The notes under the pieces: generated by a model | Databases searched by the model: none | What the model was told of the DNA's origin: nothing | The model's input: the letters and a program-made list of their open reading frames with translations, nothing else | From: Saprospiraceae bacterium | GTDB lineage: Bacteria > Bacteroidota > Bacteroidia > Chitinophagales > Saprospiraceae | Direction of reading: 5' to 3' | DNA length: 11,647 nucleotides | Assembly (NCBI GenBank): GCA_022842255.1 | Contig: JALHPW010000093.1 | Location: forward strand, 1-11,647 | Made by a program: the position numbers and the translations under genes | Shown: in pieces, positions 1 to 7,031 of the stretch | Position numbering within the stretch: the stretch's first letter is position 1 | How the letters are laid out: every line of letters begins with the position of its first letter

Positions 1-3000
1 TCAGCAACTATTTGATCCTCAGGGCTTTCATCGGTTACCAAATTGCCGATCTCAACAACCGATACTGGCGCAGTAAGGACGACCAGGGCAAATGGCGCTG
101 GATTGCCGCCGACCTCGAACACGGTTTTGGTCAGCTGGGCGGCGACCTTGTTTCGGAAAACACCATTGCCAAGCTTGCCGGAATTTCGGGCGACCTGCCC
201 GAATGGGCCACCCTGCTCTTCAACCTTTTGTTGCAGAACCCCGAATTCCGCGATGGTTTTATCCAACGCTCTGCCGCTTATCTGAACACCATTTTCCAGC
301 CAAGCGTCACTACTACCACCGTAGACAGCCTGAAAAACCTGTTACAAACCCAAATGCCCAGGCATATCGGACGCTGGAATACCCCGCCATCTGTGGCCAC
401 CTGGCAGGGAAACGTGAACTTTATCAAGACATTTTTGCAAAACAGGCCGGGTTTTTATCGCCAGCATTTGACCGAGCTTTTTGGCAATCCCGACAGTGCG
501 CTCGTCTCCATGCAAATTATGGGGCAGGGTAAGGTGTTGTTGAGCGGCGTGGCATTTTCGGAAGACATGGAAGGCCATTTTTTCAAAAATGCCCAAATCC
601 AGTTGCAAGCGGTGCCCGACCCGGGCTACCGATTTGTAACGTGGCAAGGCTTGGGTAGCAACGATGAAAACGCCCGCTTGACGCCCGTCGGCGACACTGC
701 TTTTGTGGCGATTTTTGCCCCAATGGCCAACATCAGCATCATTCCTCCTATCATTTCGGCCGACACGACCTTGGCCGCTGCGGCTTCGCCTTGGTACGGT
801 TTCGAGGACGTGAAGGTGATGCCCGGTGCAAGACTGAGCGTAGAAGCGGGGGCGACCTTGTTGCTCACGGACGGTGTTTGCATCGAGGTGCAGGGCGGGT
901 TGCTGTTGGATGGTTCACCCAATCAGCGCATCCGCGTGTTGCCCGACCCTTCCCCTTCGGCCAGGCGCTCGTTTTATGGGCAATCGGGCCATTGGGGAAG
1001 TATCATGGCCGATAATCCGACCGACAGTTTGATAATCCGCTATGCCGATTTGCGGGGCGGGAGTTTTGGGCGGGACAGGAATCGCCATTTTTCCACCATT
1101 TCCACGTACGACAGTCCGCTGTGGGTCGAACATGCTACGATTTCGGAAGGCAAAGCGCCGCTCATCGCAAGAGGGGGCAGCGCTTATATTGGGCATTCGG
1201 AGTTTCACACATTTTCGAGCGTCAACGGTTTTATCAGCCTCTACGATATGGAGGCTCCGCTTATCGAGCATTGTGTTTTCAAGGGAAACCGCGCCATCAA
1301 CACCGATGGCATTGACCTAAAGGGCATTGTCAATGGCCTGGTGCGGCACAACGAAGTGTCGGGTTTTCTCGGCTCGAATTGCGACGGCATTGACCTCGGC
1401 ATTTATTCGTTGAACACACTTTTGGAGCACAACATTATCCACGACTGCTCGGACAAGGGCATCTCGATTGGTTCGCAGTCCAATGCAATCATTCGTCGCA
1501 ATTTGATTTACGATTGCGACCTCGGGGTGGCGTTGAAAGACAGCCTTTCTGTGGCCCAAATTGATCAAAACACCTTTTATGGCAACCGTATTGCCGTAGC
1601 TTGTTATGAAAAAAGTGCGCTGCGGGGTGGGGGCAAGGCTTTTGTGAAAAACACGATTTTGTCCGCCAGCATGGAGTCGAGCCTCTTTTTTGACGTGAAA
1701 TCGGAAATACAAGTTAGCTATTCGCTCTCCGATCGCGAATCCTTGCCAGGGACCGGCAATTTGCAAACAGACCCCATGCTCGTCCACCCCTCGACGGGCA
1801 ATTTTGAACTTTTACCCAATTCACCTTGCATCGATACCGGCGACCCCTTCTCCCCCAAGGACCCCGATAACAGCACTGCCGACATGGGCGCCTATTATTC
1901 TCACCTGGGCGACTATGGGTTAACGCTGCACATCAACGAGTTTAATTATCACCCTCCGTTCAACCGGCCTACCGGCGATTGGGTGGAGTTGCACAACCAT
2001 ACCGAACAAGCCATCGAACTGGCGAATTGGCGTTTGGCGCATGGGTTAAAGGAGTTTATTTTTGGCGAACAAGTGTTGATTCCTTCGGGCGGCTATCTGG
2101 TGGTTTGTCAGGATACGGCGCATTTTAAAAACTATCATCCAGCAGTGAGTGCTTTGGTGGGCAACTTCCATGTTGATCTAAACAACAAACTGGGAAAAAT
2201 TGCCCTGTACAATCCGGCCGGCCTGCTCATGCACAGCGTCCGTTACGCGGATTACCACCCTTGGCCCCCACTCGCCGATGGGCTGGGCGCAAGTGTTGAA
2301 TTGGATCAAGACCGGGAAGGCAACCTGCCCAGCGATTGGCGGGAAAGCCATGTGCTTTTGGGCAGTCCGGGAGGACCAAACAGTTTGCCGATTGATGTTT
2401 CAGCGCTGTTTGTCAATGAAGTACTGGCTAGCAACACCCAAACCCTTGCCGACGAGCAGGGTGAGTACGACGATTGGTTTGAACTCTACAATGCTTCCGA
2501 AAACCCGCTGAACGTGGGCGGTTTGTGCTTCAGCGACGATGAGGATGAACCTTCCCGTTGGCAGTTGCACTTGCATTTTCCGGAAAAAACGACCATTCCA
2601 CCGCATGGTTTTCTGTTGATTTGGGCGGATGGTCAGCCAGATCAGGGGCTGTTTCATGCGGATTTTAAGTTGGGCGCCGGGGGTGAAATGGTGGCGGTTT
2701 TTCAGCGGGATGGTGCAGGATACACGGAAAGGGAGCGCTTGGAGTTTGGTCCGCAAAGTCCCGATATTTCGTGGGGGCGTTACCCGGATGGGAGTGCGGA
2801 GTTGAGGCTCATGAATCCGACACCGGAGGCTAGTAATATGTTGTTGGGTACGGTAACGCCCGATGTGCAGGTTTTGGAAATGTATCCCAATCCATTTTCG
2901 GAGCAGCTTTCAATTGTTGCCCAAAATGTGGCAACACCCTACCGTCTAATGCTGGCGAATGCACTGGGTCAGGTGGTTTATGAGGCGAATGAATTGCATT

Positions 3001-3113
3001 CAGAGACCTTTGTTTTGCACCGGGGTGGGCTGGTTTCGGGGATTTATTCAGTGATGATTGTGGATGCGCAAGGGAACCGGTATGTGGGTAAGGTGGTGGC
3101 GGGTAAGGAATGA
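1..3113 (+). CDS. Secreted CotH-kinase / beta-helix / lamin-tail protein with T9SS sorting domain (5' partial)
   Basis: The gene is cut by the window's left edge. The frame is open from base 3 with no stop, and the TTG at 12 lies inside a conserved CotH segment, so the true start is upstream. Residues below count from that TTG. Residues 1-150 match the C-terminal part of CotH-family protein kinases: an R-x-W-R-x-K stretch, then KWRW and D34-L-E36-H-G-F-G, resembling the family's metal-binding D-x-D-x-x-F-G. Residues about 163-237 resemble a divergent InlB B-repeat (G-Y-R-F-V-T-W-Q-G). About 285-600 is a right-handed parallel beta-helix with repeated coils such as DGIDL, closing with the PCIDTGD and DMGAY motifs usual after such helices. 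Lamin-tail domains follow at about 637-790 and 800-945 (each with an INEF/VNEV start and a DWVEL/DWFEL core). Residues 952-1033 form a T9SS type A sorting domain with YPNPF. The protein is probably exported by T9SS and attached to the surface or released. Its substrate is unknown, and kinase activity cannot be judged without the N-terminal lobe. Confidence 0.88.
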   Translation, partial: SNYLILRAFIGYQIADLNNRYWRSKDDQGKWRWIAADLEHGFGQLGGDLVSENTIAKLAGISGDLPEWATLLFNLLLQNPEFRDGFIQRSAAYLNTIFQPSVTTTTVDSLKNLLQTQMPRHIGRWNTPPSVATWQGNVNFIKTFLQNRPGFYRQHLTELFGNPDSALVSMQIMGQGKVLLSGVAFSEDMEGHFFKNAQIQLQAVPDPGYRFVTWQGLGSNDENARLTPVGDTAFVAIFAPMANISIIPPIISADTTLAAAASPWYGFEDVKVMPGARLSVEAGATLLLTDGVCIEVQGGLLLDGSPNQRIRVLPDPSPSARRSFYGQSGHWGSIMADNPTDSLIIRYADLRGGSFGRDRNRHFSTISTYDSPLWVEHATISEGKAPLIARGGSAYIGHSEFHTFSSVNGFISLYDMEAPLIEHCVFKGNRAINTDGIDLKGIVNGLVRHNEVSGFLGSNCDGIDLGIYSLNTLLEHNIIHDCSDKGISIGSQSNAIIRRNLIYDCDLGVALKDSLSVAQIDQNTFYGNRIAVACYEKSALRGGGKAFVKNTILSASMESSLFFDVKSEIQVSYSLSDRESLPGTGNLQTDPMLVHPSTGNFELLPNSPCIDTGDPFSPKDPDNSTADMGAYYSHLGDYGLTLHINEFNYHPPFNRPTGDWVELHNHTEQAIELANWRLAHGLKEFIFGEQVLIPSGGYLVVCQDTAHFKNYHPAVSALVGNFHVDLNNKLGKIALYNPAGLLMHSVRYADYHPWPPLADGLGASVELDQDREGNLPSDWRESHVLLGSPGGPNSLPIDVSALFVNEVLASNTQTLADEQGEYDDWFELYNASENPLNVGGLCFSDDEDEPSRWQLHLHFPEKTTIPPHGFLLIWADGQPDQGLFHADFKLGAGGEMVAVFQRDGAGYTERERLEFGPQSPDISWGRYPDGSAELRLMNPTPEASNMLLGTVTPDVQVLEMYPNPFSEQLSIVAQNVATPYRLMLANALGQVVYEANELHSETFVLHRGGLVSGIYSVMIVDAQGNRYVGKVVAGKE

Positions 3114-3124
3114 TGCCACCAAGT

Positions 3125-3155
3125 CGGAATTCTGGTACTTAGTGCCAGAATTCCG
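3125..3155 (+). terminator. Hairpin terminator candidate after the CotH-fusion gene
   Basis: A 14-bp stem pairs 3125-3138 with 3142-3155 around a 3-base TTA loop. The outer 11 bp (CGGAATTCTGG / CCAGAATTCCG) are perfect and one inner pair is T-G. It begins 11 bases after the TGA. No clear T-run follows, only a loose CTTTT at 3167-3171, so it may end transcription weakly or protect the mRNA 3' end instead. Confidence 0.6.
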
Positions 3156-3199
3156 CTTCAAATTGGCTTTTGACCGATGAAATTGATGAACCTTGTGCT

Positions 3200-3207
3200 T
3201 AGTTTTG
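3200..3207 (+). promoter_or_regulatory. Bacteroidota -7 promoter element for hemW (TAGTTTTG)
   Basis: TAGTTTTG fits the Bacteroidota sigma-ABfr -7 consensus TAnnTTTG exactly and ends 11 bases before the ATG at 3219. No TTTG sits at the usual 19-21 base distance; the nearest, at 3169-3172, is 27 bases away. A transcript starting a few bases downstream would exclude the ATG at 3177 and supports 3219 as the start. Confidence 0.45.
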
Positions 3208-3218
3208 AATGCTATCCC

Positions 3219-4343
3219 ATGCCCGGACTATATCTACACATCCCTTTTTGCAAACAAGCCTGCCATTATTGCAACTTCCATTTTTCCACCTCGTTGCGGA
3301 TGAAAGGGGCCATGGTGGAGGCTATTTTGAAAGAACTGGATTTGCAGCAGGGGTATCTCAAAGGCGAGGAAATTCAATCGATTTATTTTGGTGGTGGCAC
3401 GCCTTCTTTGTTGGAAACCAAGGAATTAGAGCAGATTTTTTCAAACATTCACCGACTCCACCGCGTTGCGCCGGATGCGGAAATAACGCTTGAAGCCAAT
3501 CCCGACGACCTCACGCCAGCAAAACTCCGCGACCTTAAAAACTATACCCCCGTCAATCGCCTGAGCATCGGTATCCAGTCTTTTGCGGATGTGGATTTGC
3601 GTTGGATGAACCGCGCCCACAACTCGGTGCATGCCCGGGCTTGCCTGGACGATGCAATAGGCATGGGATTTCATGACCTGACGATAGATTTGATTTACGG
3701 TTCGCCTACCACCCCAGACGAGCAATGGGCAGAAAACCTCCGCCTGGCTTTTGAATACGACATTCCGCACTTGTCCTGCTACTGTCTCACGGTGGAAGAC
3801 GGCACAGCGCTTGGAACCTTTGTGCGACGTGGTCAACAGCCCCCGGTGGACGAAGACCGCGCTGCCCGGCAGTTTGAAACCCTGATGGAATCGGCGGCTA
3901 AGAAAGGGTATGAGCATTACGAGATCTCCAATTTTGCAAAACCGGGGCGTTATGCGCGGCACAACACCAATTACTGGCGTTCGGAATCTTACCTCGGTCT
4001 TGGGCCTTCCGCGCATTCTTTCGACGGCGTTTCGCGGCAATGGAATGTGGCCAACAATGCGCAGTATATCAATGCTTTAGCAACAGGGAATGTGCCGTTT
4101 GAGCGCGAGGTGCTCACGCCCGAGCAAGTGTACAATGAGTATGTGATGACCTCCCTTCGCACCATGTGGGGAGTGGATTTGGAAAAAATCAGGGCGATGG
4201 GGCCGGGATTTGTCCAGCATTTTGAGACCAGTTCCCAGCCGTTTTTGGTCTCCGGCGATTTGGAAAAATCAGGGGAAAACTACCGCCTTTCCCGCGCTGG
4301 AAAACTTTTGGCCGACCGTGTGGCGATGGAGTTGTTTCTCTAG
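3219..4343 (+). CDS. hemW: Radical SAM heme chaperone HemW
   Basis: A 374-residue protein of the HemW family, the cytoplasmic radical SAM proteins that bind heme and deliver it to target proteins. Many are misannotated as oxygen-independent coproporphyrinogen III oxidase (HemN). Near the N-terminus C11-x3-C15-x2-C18-x-F20 would hold the [4Fe-4S] cluster. The residue two after the last cysteine is Phe, as in HemW, whereas HemN has a fourth Cys. GGGTPS at 58-63 is the SAM-binding glycine motif. ANPDD and SIGIQSF follow as in the family, and HNTNYW starting at H248 is the HNxxYW heme-binding motif characteristic of HemW. The C-terminal HemN-C-like region is complete. I chose the ATG at 3219 rather than the in-frame ATG at 3177: it gives the family-typical start M-P-G-L-Y-L-H-I-P-F-C and normal length, and a -7 promoter element lies between the two. 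It appears to be transcribed alone. Confidence 0.93.
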   Translation: MPGLYLHIPFCKQACHYCNFHFSTSLRMKGAMVEAILKELDLQQGYLKGEEIQSIYFGGGTPSLLETKELEQIFSNIHRLHRVAPDAEITLEANPDDLTPAKLRDLKNYTPVNRLSIGIQSFADVDLRWMNRAHNSVHARACLDDAIGMGFHDLTIDLIYGSPTTPDEQWAENLRLAFEYDIPHLSCYCLTVEDGTALGTFVRRGQQPPVDEDRAARQFETLMESAAKKGYEHYEISNFAKPGRYARHNTNYWRSESYLGLGPSAHSFDGVSRQWNVANNAQYINALATGNVPFEREVLTPEQVYNEYVMTSLRTMWGVDLEKIRAMGPGFVQHFETSSQPFLVSGDLEKSGENYRLSRAGKLLADRVAMELFL

Positions 4344-4376
4344 TGAAAAACTCAAATCACTTGGAATCTGCCACTG

Positions 4377-4405
4377 ATATTTACGAAATATGCGAAATGA
4401 ATTTC
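4377..4405 (+). promoter_or_regulatory. Repeat cluster, possible operator of the response regulator gene
   Basis: Three overlapping symmetries lie just upstream of the -7 element at 4410. An inverted repeat ATATTT-acg-AAATAT spans 4377-4391. Direct CGAAAT copies sit at 4384-4389 and 4393-4398, 9 bases apart. A palindrome GAAAT-GA-ATTTC spans 4394-4405. OmpR-family regulators commonly bind direct half-sites about one helical turn apart, so autoregulation is conceivable. AT-rich DNA gives such patterns by chance, so this is only a candidate. Confidence 0.25.
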
Positions 4406-4409
4406 ACCC

Positions 4410-4417
4410 TACCTTTG
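4410..4417 (+). promoter_or_regulatory. Bacteroidota -7 promoter element for the response regulator (TACCTTTG)
   Basis: TACCTTTG is an exact match to TAnnTTTG. It ends only 4 bases before the ATG at 4422, so transcription should begin at or within a few bases of the start codon, giving a leaderless or nearly leaderless mRNA. No convincing -33 TTTG is visible 19-21 bases upstream; the CGAAAT repeats occupy that position, which would suit an activator-dependent promoter. Confidence 0.55.
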
Positions 4418-4421
4418 CATT

Positions 4422-5108
4422 ATGCTACGAATCCTATTAGTTGAAGATGAAGCCCATATCCGCGATGCGGTAAAACTCAACCTCGAACTCGAGGGGTATG
4501 AGGTAGTGGGTACGGGCAATGGCCGCAAGGCGCTCGATTTATTTGCAAGCCAACACTTTGACCTCTTGCTGCTGGATGTGATGCTGCCAGAGGTGGATGG
4601 TTTTGACATCACAGAAAAGGTACGCCTCACGAACACCGAGGTTCCGATTTTGTTACTCACGGCCAAGGACATGAGCCAGGACCGGGTCATGGGGCTCAAA
4701 AAAGGCGCAGACGATTACCTGACCAAGCCCTTCAATCTGGAAGAATTGTTATTGCGGGTAAGCAAGCTCTTGAAAAGAAGTCAGCGGCAAAAAGGCGAAA
4801 GCCTGACCTTGTTTGAATTTGGCGGCAACAAAATCAACTTTGAAACCTTCGAGGCCACCACTTTCCGGGGCGAGGAAATCACGCTCACGAAGAAAGAAAC
4901 CATGTTGCTCAAGCTCCTCGCCGAACGCAAGGACGAGGTGGTGAGCCGCAACCAAATCCTGCAAGCGGTGTGGGGCTACGATGTGTTCCCCAGTACCCGC
5001 ACGATTGACAACTTTATCCTTTCTTTCCGAAAATACTTTGAAGAAGACGCAAAGACCCCTCGTTTTTTCCATTCTATACGAGGGGTTGGGTATAAGTTTA
5101 CGATGTGA
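4422..5108 (+). CDS. OmpR/PhoB-family DNA-binding response regulator
   Basis: A 228-residue two-component response regulator of normal length. The receiver domain (about 1-118) has the acidic pair E8-D9, phosphoacceptor D52 in LLDVMLP, switch T80 in LLLTAKD and K102 in the YLTKPF motif, so all key residues for phosphorylation are present. A linker leads to a winged-helix OmpR-type DNA-binding domain (about 130-227), with LTKKE starting the first helix, a recognition-helix region around STRTIDNFILSFRKYFE, and a C-terminal hairpin R-G-V-G-Y-K-F. It should act in the cytoplasm as a phosphorylation-dependent transcription factor. No histidine kinase gene lies beside it in the window, so partner and regulon are unknown. 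The ATG at 4422 fits the family start and the promoter element 4 bases upstream. It resembles the Bacteroidota RprY-type group, but not closely enough to assign a symbol. Confidence 0.92.
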   Translation: MLRILLVEDEAHIRDAVKLNLELEGYEVVGTGNGRKALDLFASQHFDLLLLDVMLPEVDGFDITEKVRLTNTEVPILLLTAKDMSQDRVMGLKKGADDYLTKPFNLEELLLRVSKLLKRSQRQKGESLTLFEFGGNKINFETFEATTFRGEEITLTKKETMLLKLLAERKDEVVSRNQILQAVWGYDVFPSTRTIDNFILSFRKYFEEDAKTPRFFHSIRGVGYKFTM

Positions 5109-5194
5109 TGGTGGTGGATTTTAGGAATGTGGTCAATATATATTAGCTTGAAACAGCTTTACGGCTGAAAATATATACATTAAAACAAGACGAA

Positions 5195-6691
5195 ATGACT
5201 ACAAAAAAGCCAGAAATTGAACAATTTATAGAGGCTTTTAACGCTTCTTCCACCCGTACTAGAACCCTGCTTATTGGACTTTTATTTGCATCGATATTAT
5301 CATTCATAGCAGTGATTGATTCTATGCATAGCTGGTATGGATCTAGGATTGAGATTCGTCAAGTGGCTTTGCAATGGTTTAACTTTCCTGAAGACAATCC
5401 GAACCACAAGGAAAAAATTGTCCCCAATCAGGTTGGTAAGGATTCTTTGAATAAACCGCTTGTAGTCGATAAAACAACCACAGATACGGCTTTTCACTCT
5501 ATTGAGGATTTTGCACATGCGCTGGAACAGAAAGAAATGAATCCAAAGGAAAGACTGGATTCCACTCAAATCCAGCAAATTTTGCACAATGCCATAAATC
5601 TGGAGTGTTTTACGTGCATTGGAGAAAATAATAGTGACTTGCCGTATTGGATTACCTTGAAACCATTTGAATCTGTTGGTGCACGAGCAATCCCGACCAA
5701 GAAGGAAAGGAAAAACCTTTATAAAGTTTTGTCTAGGGCTGCGGCTTATGCAAATGATTATTCACCGCACTCAAAAGAAGAGTATGAGTATGCATTGGAA
5801 AATTTAATGGAAGCCCAAACCGAGAATTTTACGCTTTTACGAATGCCAATTTTGGGTGTTTCATTCGATATCAATTATTTAGGTTTGATAAGTGGAATTA
5901 TCATGTACTCGTTGATGGCGTTGTTATACCTCAGTATGGTGCGCGAAGATCGGAATCTGAAGACCTTGTTTGGTCATGGTTGGAAGGATGAGGAAACGGA
6001 TAACAGGCGACTGTATGAATTACTCTCCATGTACCAGGTACTCACCGTGCCCCAAAAACTTTACAGACCCGATAACCGTAGGGATATGCTTACCCGAAAA
6101 TTTGTAGTGGGTGTGTTTATGTTCCCTTGTTTTGTCATACTTTTTATATTCATTTATGATTTGATATCTTTCAGGGTTGGACTTATGCTGAACCCAGGAA
6201 TGACGATAATTACTAGTTCATCAACCCTTGTTGCCTTGTTTGCAATCGGCTATTTTTCGTATAAACTAATTGATAGACAAACCCGTATCAACAGGCTTTG
6301 GGATAATCAATATTTTCGTCTTCATCTGGATAATTTCCTCTCAACCAATCTTCAAAAGGAAGAAACATCCCCATTTGCCACCTTAGAACAAGCAAAGGTC
6401 AACTGGGCAAATGCAGTTTTTAAGGTAAAGGGTAAAAAGCCAATGACCGAAAAAGAGTGTGTCAAACACTTCCGCGAGTTTTTGAACCTCTGCTACGATA
6501 AATTTGAAGACAAGTTGGATGAAAAAATCACCAAGGAGCAGCAAGATATTTATTGGGAAAAACTTGAAACCTGGTATAAGGCCCATCGAACCTATTCAAC
6601 ACGAAAACAGTTTAGAAAAGAACTCACCCAAATGATGAACGATATCCAAGCTTCCAATCCTCCCAATAACCAATCTCCAATCACCAATTAA
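5195..6691 (+). CDS. Hypothetical four-helix membrane protein, unrecognised family
   Basis: I do not recognise this 498-residue protein. Hydrophobic segments predict transmembrane helices at about 24-41, 229-248, 303-321 and 337-356. Between helices 1 and 2 lies a roughly 185-residue polar domain, rich in Lys, Glu and Asn, with a C-F-T-C pair (C138, C141). After helix 4 comes a charged, probably helical tail of about 140 residues (W-rich, with many K/E). If the N-terminus is cytoplasmic, the first loop is periplasmic and both the 249-302 loop and the tail are cytoplasmic; this topology is inferred. Sampled stretches have about 30-43% GC against roughly 50-60% in hemW and the CotH gene, so it may be acquired or under different selection. 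The last codons (NPPNNQSPITN) are encoded by a CCAAT-type repeat array, suggesting the native C-terminus was replaced or extended. Its stop is 12 bases before yidD, so co-transcription is likely. Confidence 0.8.
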   Translation: MTTKKPEIEQFIEAFNASSTRTRTLLIGLLFASILSFIAVIDSMHSWYGSRIEIRQVALQWFNFPEDNPNHKEKIVPNQVGKDSLNKPLVVDKTTTDTAFHSIEDFAHALEQKEMNPKERLDSTQIQQILHNAINLECFTCIGENNSDLPYWITLKPFESVGARAIPTKKERKNLYKVLSRAAAYANDYSPHSKEEYEYALENLMEAQTENFTLLRMPILGVSFDINYLGLISGIIMYSLMALLYLSMVREDRNLKTLFGHGWKDEETDNRRLYELLSMYQVLTVPQKLYRPDNRRDMLTRKFVVGVFMFPCFVILFIFIYDLISFRVGLMLNPGMTIITSSSTLVALFAIGYFSYKLIDRQTRINRLWDNQYFRLHLDNFLSTNLQKEETSPFATLEQAKVNWANAVFKVKGKKPMTEKECVKHFREFLNLCYDKFEDKLDEKITKEQQDIYWEKLETWYKAHRTYSTRKQFRKELTQMMNDIQASNPPNNQSPITN

Positions 6692-6700
6692 CCAATCACC
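6654..6700 (+). repeat. CCAAT heptamer-like tandem array over the stop codon of the membrane-protein gene
   Basis: CCAAT begins at 6654, 6663, 6670, 6677, 6684 and 6692, with steps of 9, 7, 7, 7 and 8 bases; the units read roughly CCAATCA or CCAATAA. The array covers the last twelve or so codons of the upstream gene, its TAA (6689-6691) and most of the gap to yidD. The 7-base period resembles short tandem heptamer repeats known from other bacteria, notably the STRR elements of cyanobacteria. Function is unknown. Confidence 0.7.
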
Positions 6701-6703
6701 CAC

Positions 6704-6943
6704 ATGTGGTTGCTAAAAAAAATACTGATCCTGCTCGTCCGCCTCTACCAAGTGACGCTCTCGCCTTTTTTGGGAGCGAACAAATGTCGGTACCAACCCA
6801 CCTGCTCGCATTATGCCATTGAGGCCTTGGAAGTGTGGGGGCCATTCAAAGGGACGTATATGGCTGCGATGCGGATTTTGCGTTGCCACCCCTGGAGCAA
6901 ACACCCCATCCACGATCCGGTGCCTAAAAAGACGGAAGCATAA
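6704..6943 (+). CDS. yidD: Membrane protein insertion efficiency factor YidD
   Basis: A 79-residue protein of the YidD family, small membrane-associated proteins that assist YidC/Sec-dependent insertion of inner-membrane proteins. Family features are all visible: an N-terminal amphipathic/hydrophobic helix (about 3-19), S-P-F-L-G, then C28-R-Y-x-P-T-C34-S-x-Y, A-I-E-A-L, a G-P-F-K-G turn, R-I-L-R-C61-H-P-W and a C-terminal D-P-V-P. Length is normal. YidD is often encoded between rnpA and yidC; here it stands apart from them, 12 bases after an unrelated membrane-protein gene, and those partners are not in the window. The ATG at 6704 is the only sensible start. No Shine-Dalgarno sequence is visible because repeat DNA occupies the upstream region, so translation may depend on coupling to the gene before it. 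Confidence 0.95.
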   Translation: MWLLKKILILLVRLYQVTLSPFLGANKCRYQPTCSHYAIEALEVWGPFKGTYMAAMRILRCHPWSKHPIHDPVPKKTEA

Positions 6944-6973
6944 TGGATTTCCATTTAAAACGTTTTGCCAGCG

Positions 6974-7022
6974 TTGACTGTTGACCATTGACTTTTGACC
7001 ATTGACTTTTAACTTTTAACTG
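6974..7022 (+). repeat. Perfect-period heptamer tandem array (TTRACYN x7)
   Basis: Seven consecutive 7-base units fill 49 bases without interruption, with consensus TTRACYN. Units starting at 6974, 6981, 6988, 6995 and 7002 are TTGAC-type; those at 7009 and 7016 are TTAAC-type. The array lies between yidD and the first mini-lipoprotein and ends 9 bases before the latter's ATG. The strict period points to a short-tandem heptamer element rather than chance. Its sequence differs from the CCAAT array on the other side of yidD. Confidence 0.85.
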
Positions 7023-7028
7023 AATTTG
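7021..7028 (+). promoter_or_regulatory. Possible -7 element for the mini-lipoprotein pair (TGAATTTG)
   Basis: TGAATTTG differs from TAnnTTTG at one position and ends 3 bases before the ATG at 7032, nearly the same spacing as at the response regulator gene. The heptamer array immediately upstream offers several TTG triplets that could act as -33 boxes. It is weak because of the mismatch. Confidence 0.25.
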
Positions 7029-7031
7029 TAC

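Noticed and set aside
12..14. TTG as the true start of the CotH-type gene
   Set aside because: The frame is open to the window edge and the codons before it already fit the CotH family alignment; the gene begins upstream.
3177..3218. Upstream ATG giving hemW 14 extra residues
   Set aside because: The extension is not typical of HemW, and a TAnnTTTG element lies between the two ATGs; the start at 3219 fits the family N-terminus.
3441..4040. Long open frame of 199 residues on the minus strand
   Set aside because: It lies antisense to the conserved core of hemW and has no recognisable domain; it is explained by codon bias of the real gene.
5055..5086. Perfect 8-bp inverted repeat (ACCCCTCG / CGAGGGGT) near the 3' end of the response regulator gene
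   Set aside because: It lies inside codons for the conserved C-terminal winged-helix hairpin, has a 16-base loop and no T-run, and the stop is over 20 bases further on; coding constraint explains it as well as a terminator would.
5109..5194. Short gap with a small CAGC/GCTG hairpin and AT-rich tracts before the membrane-protein gene
   Set aside because: The stem is only 4 bp and no promoter consensus or terminator stands out; nothing can be supported here.
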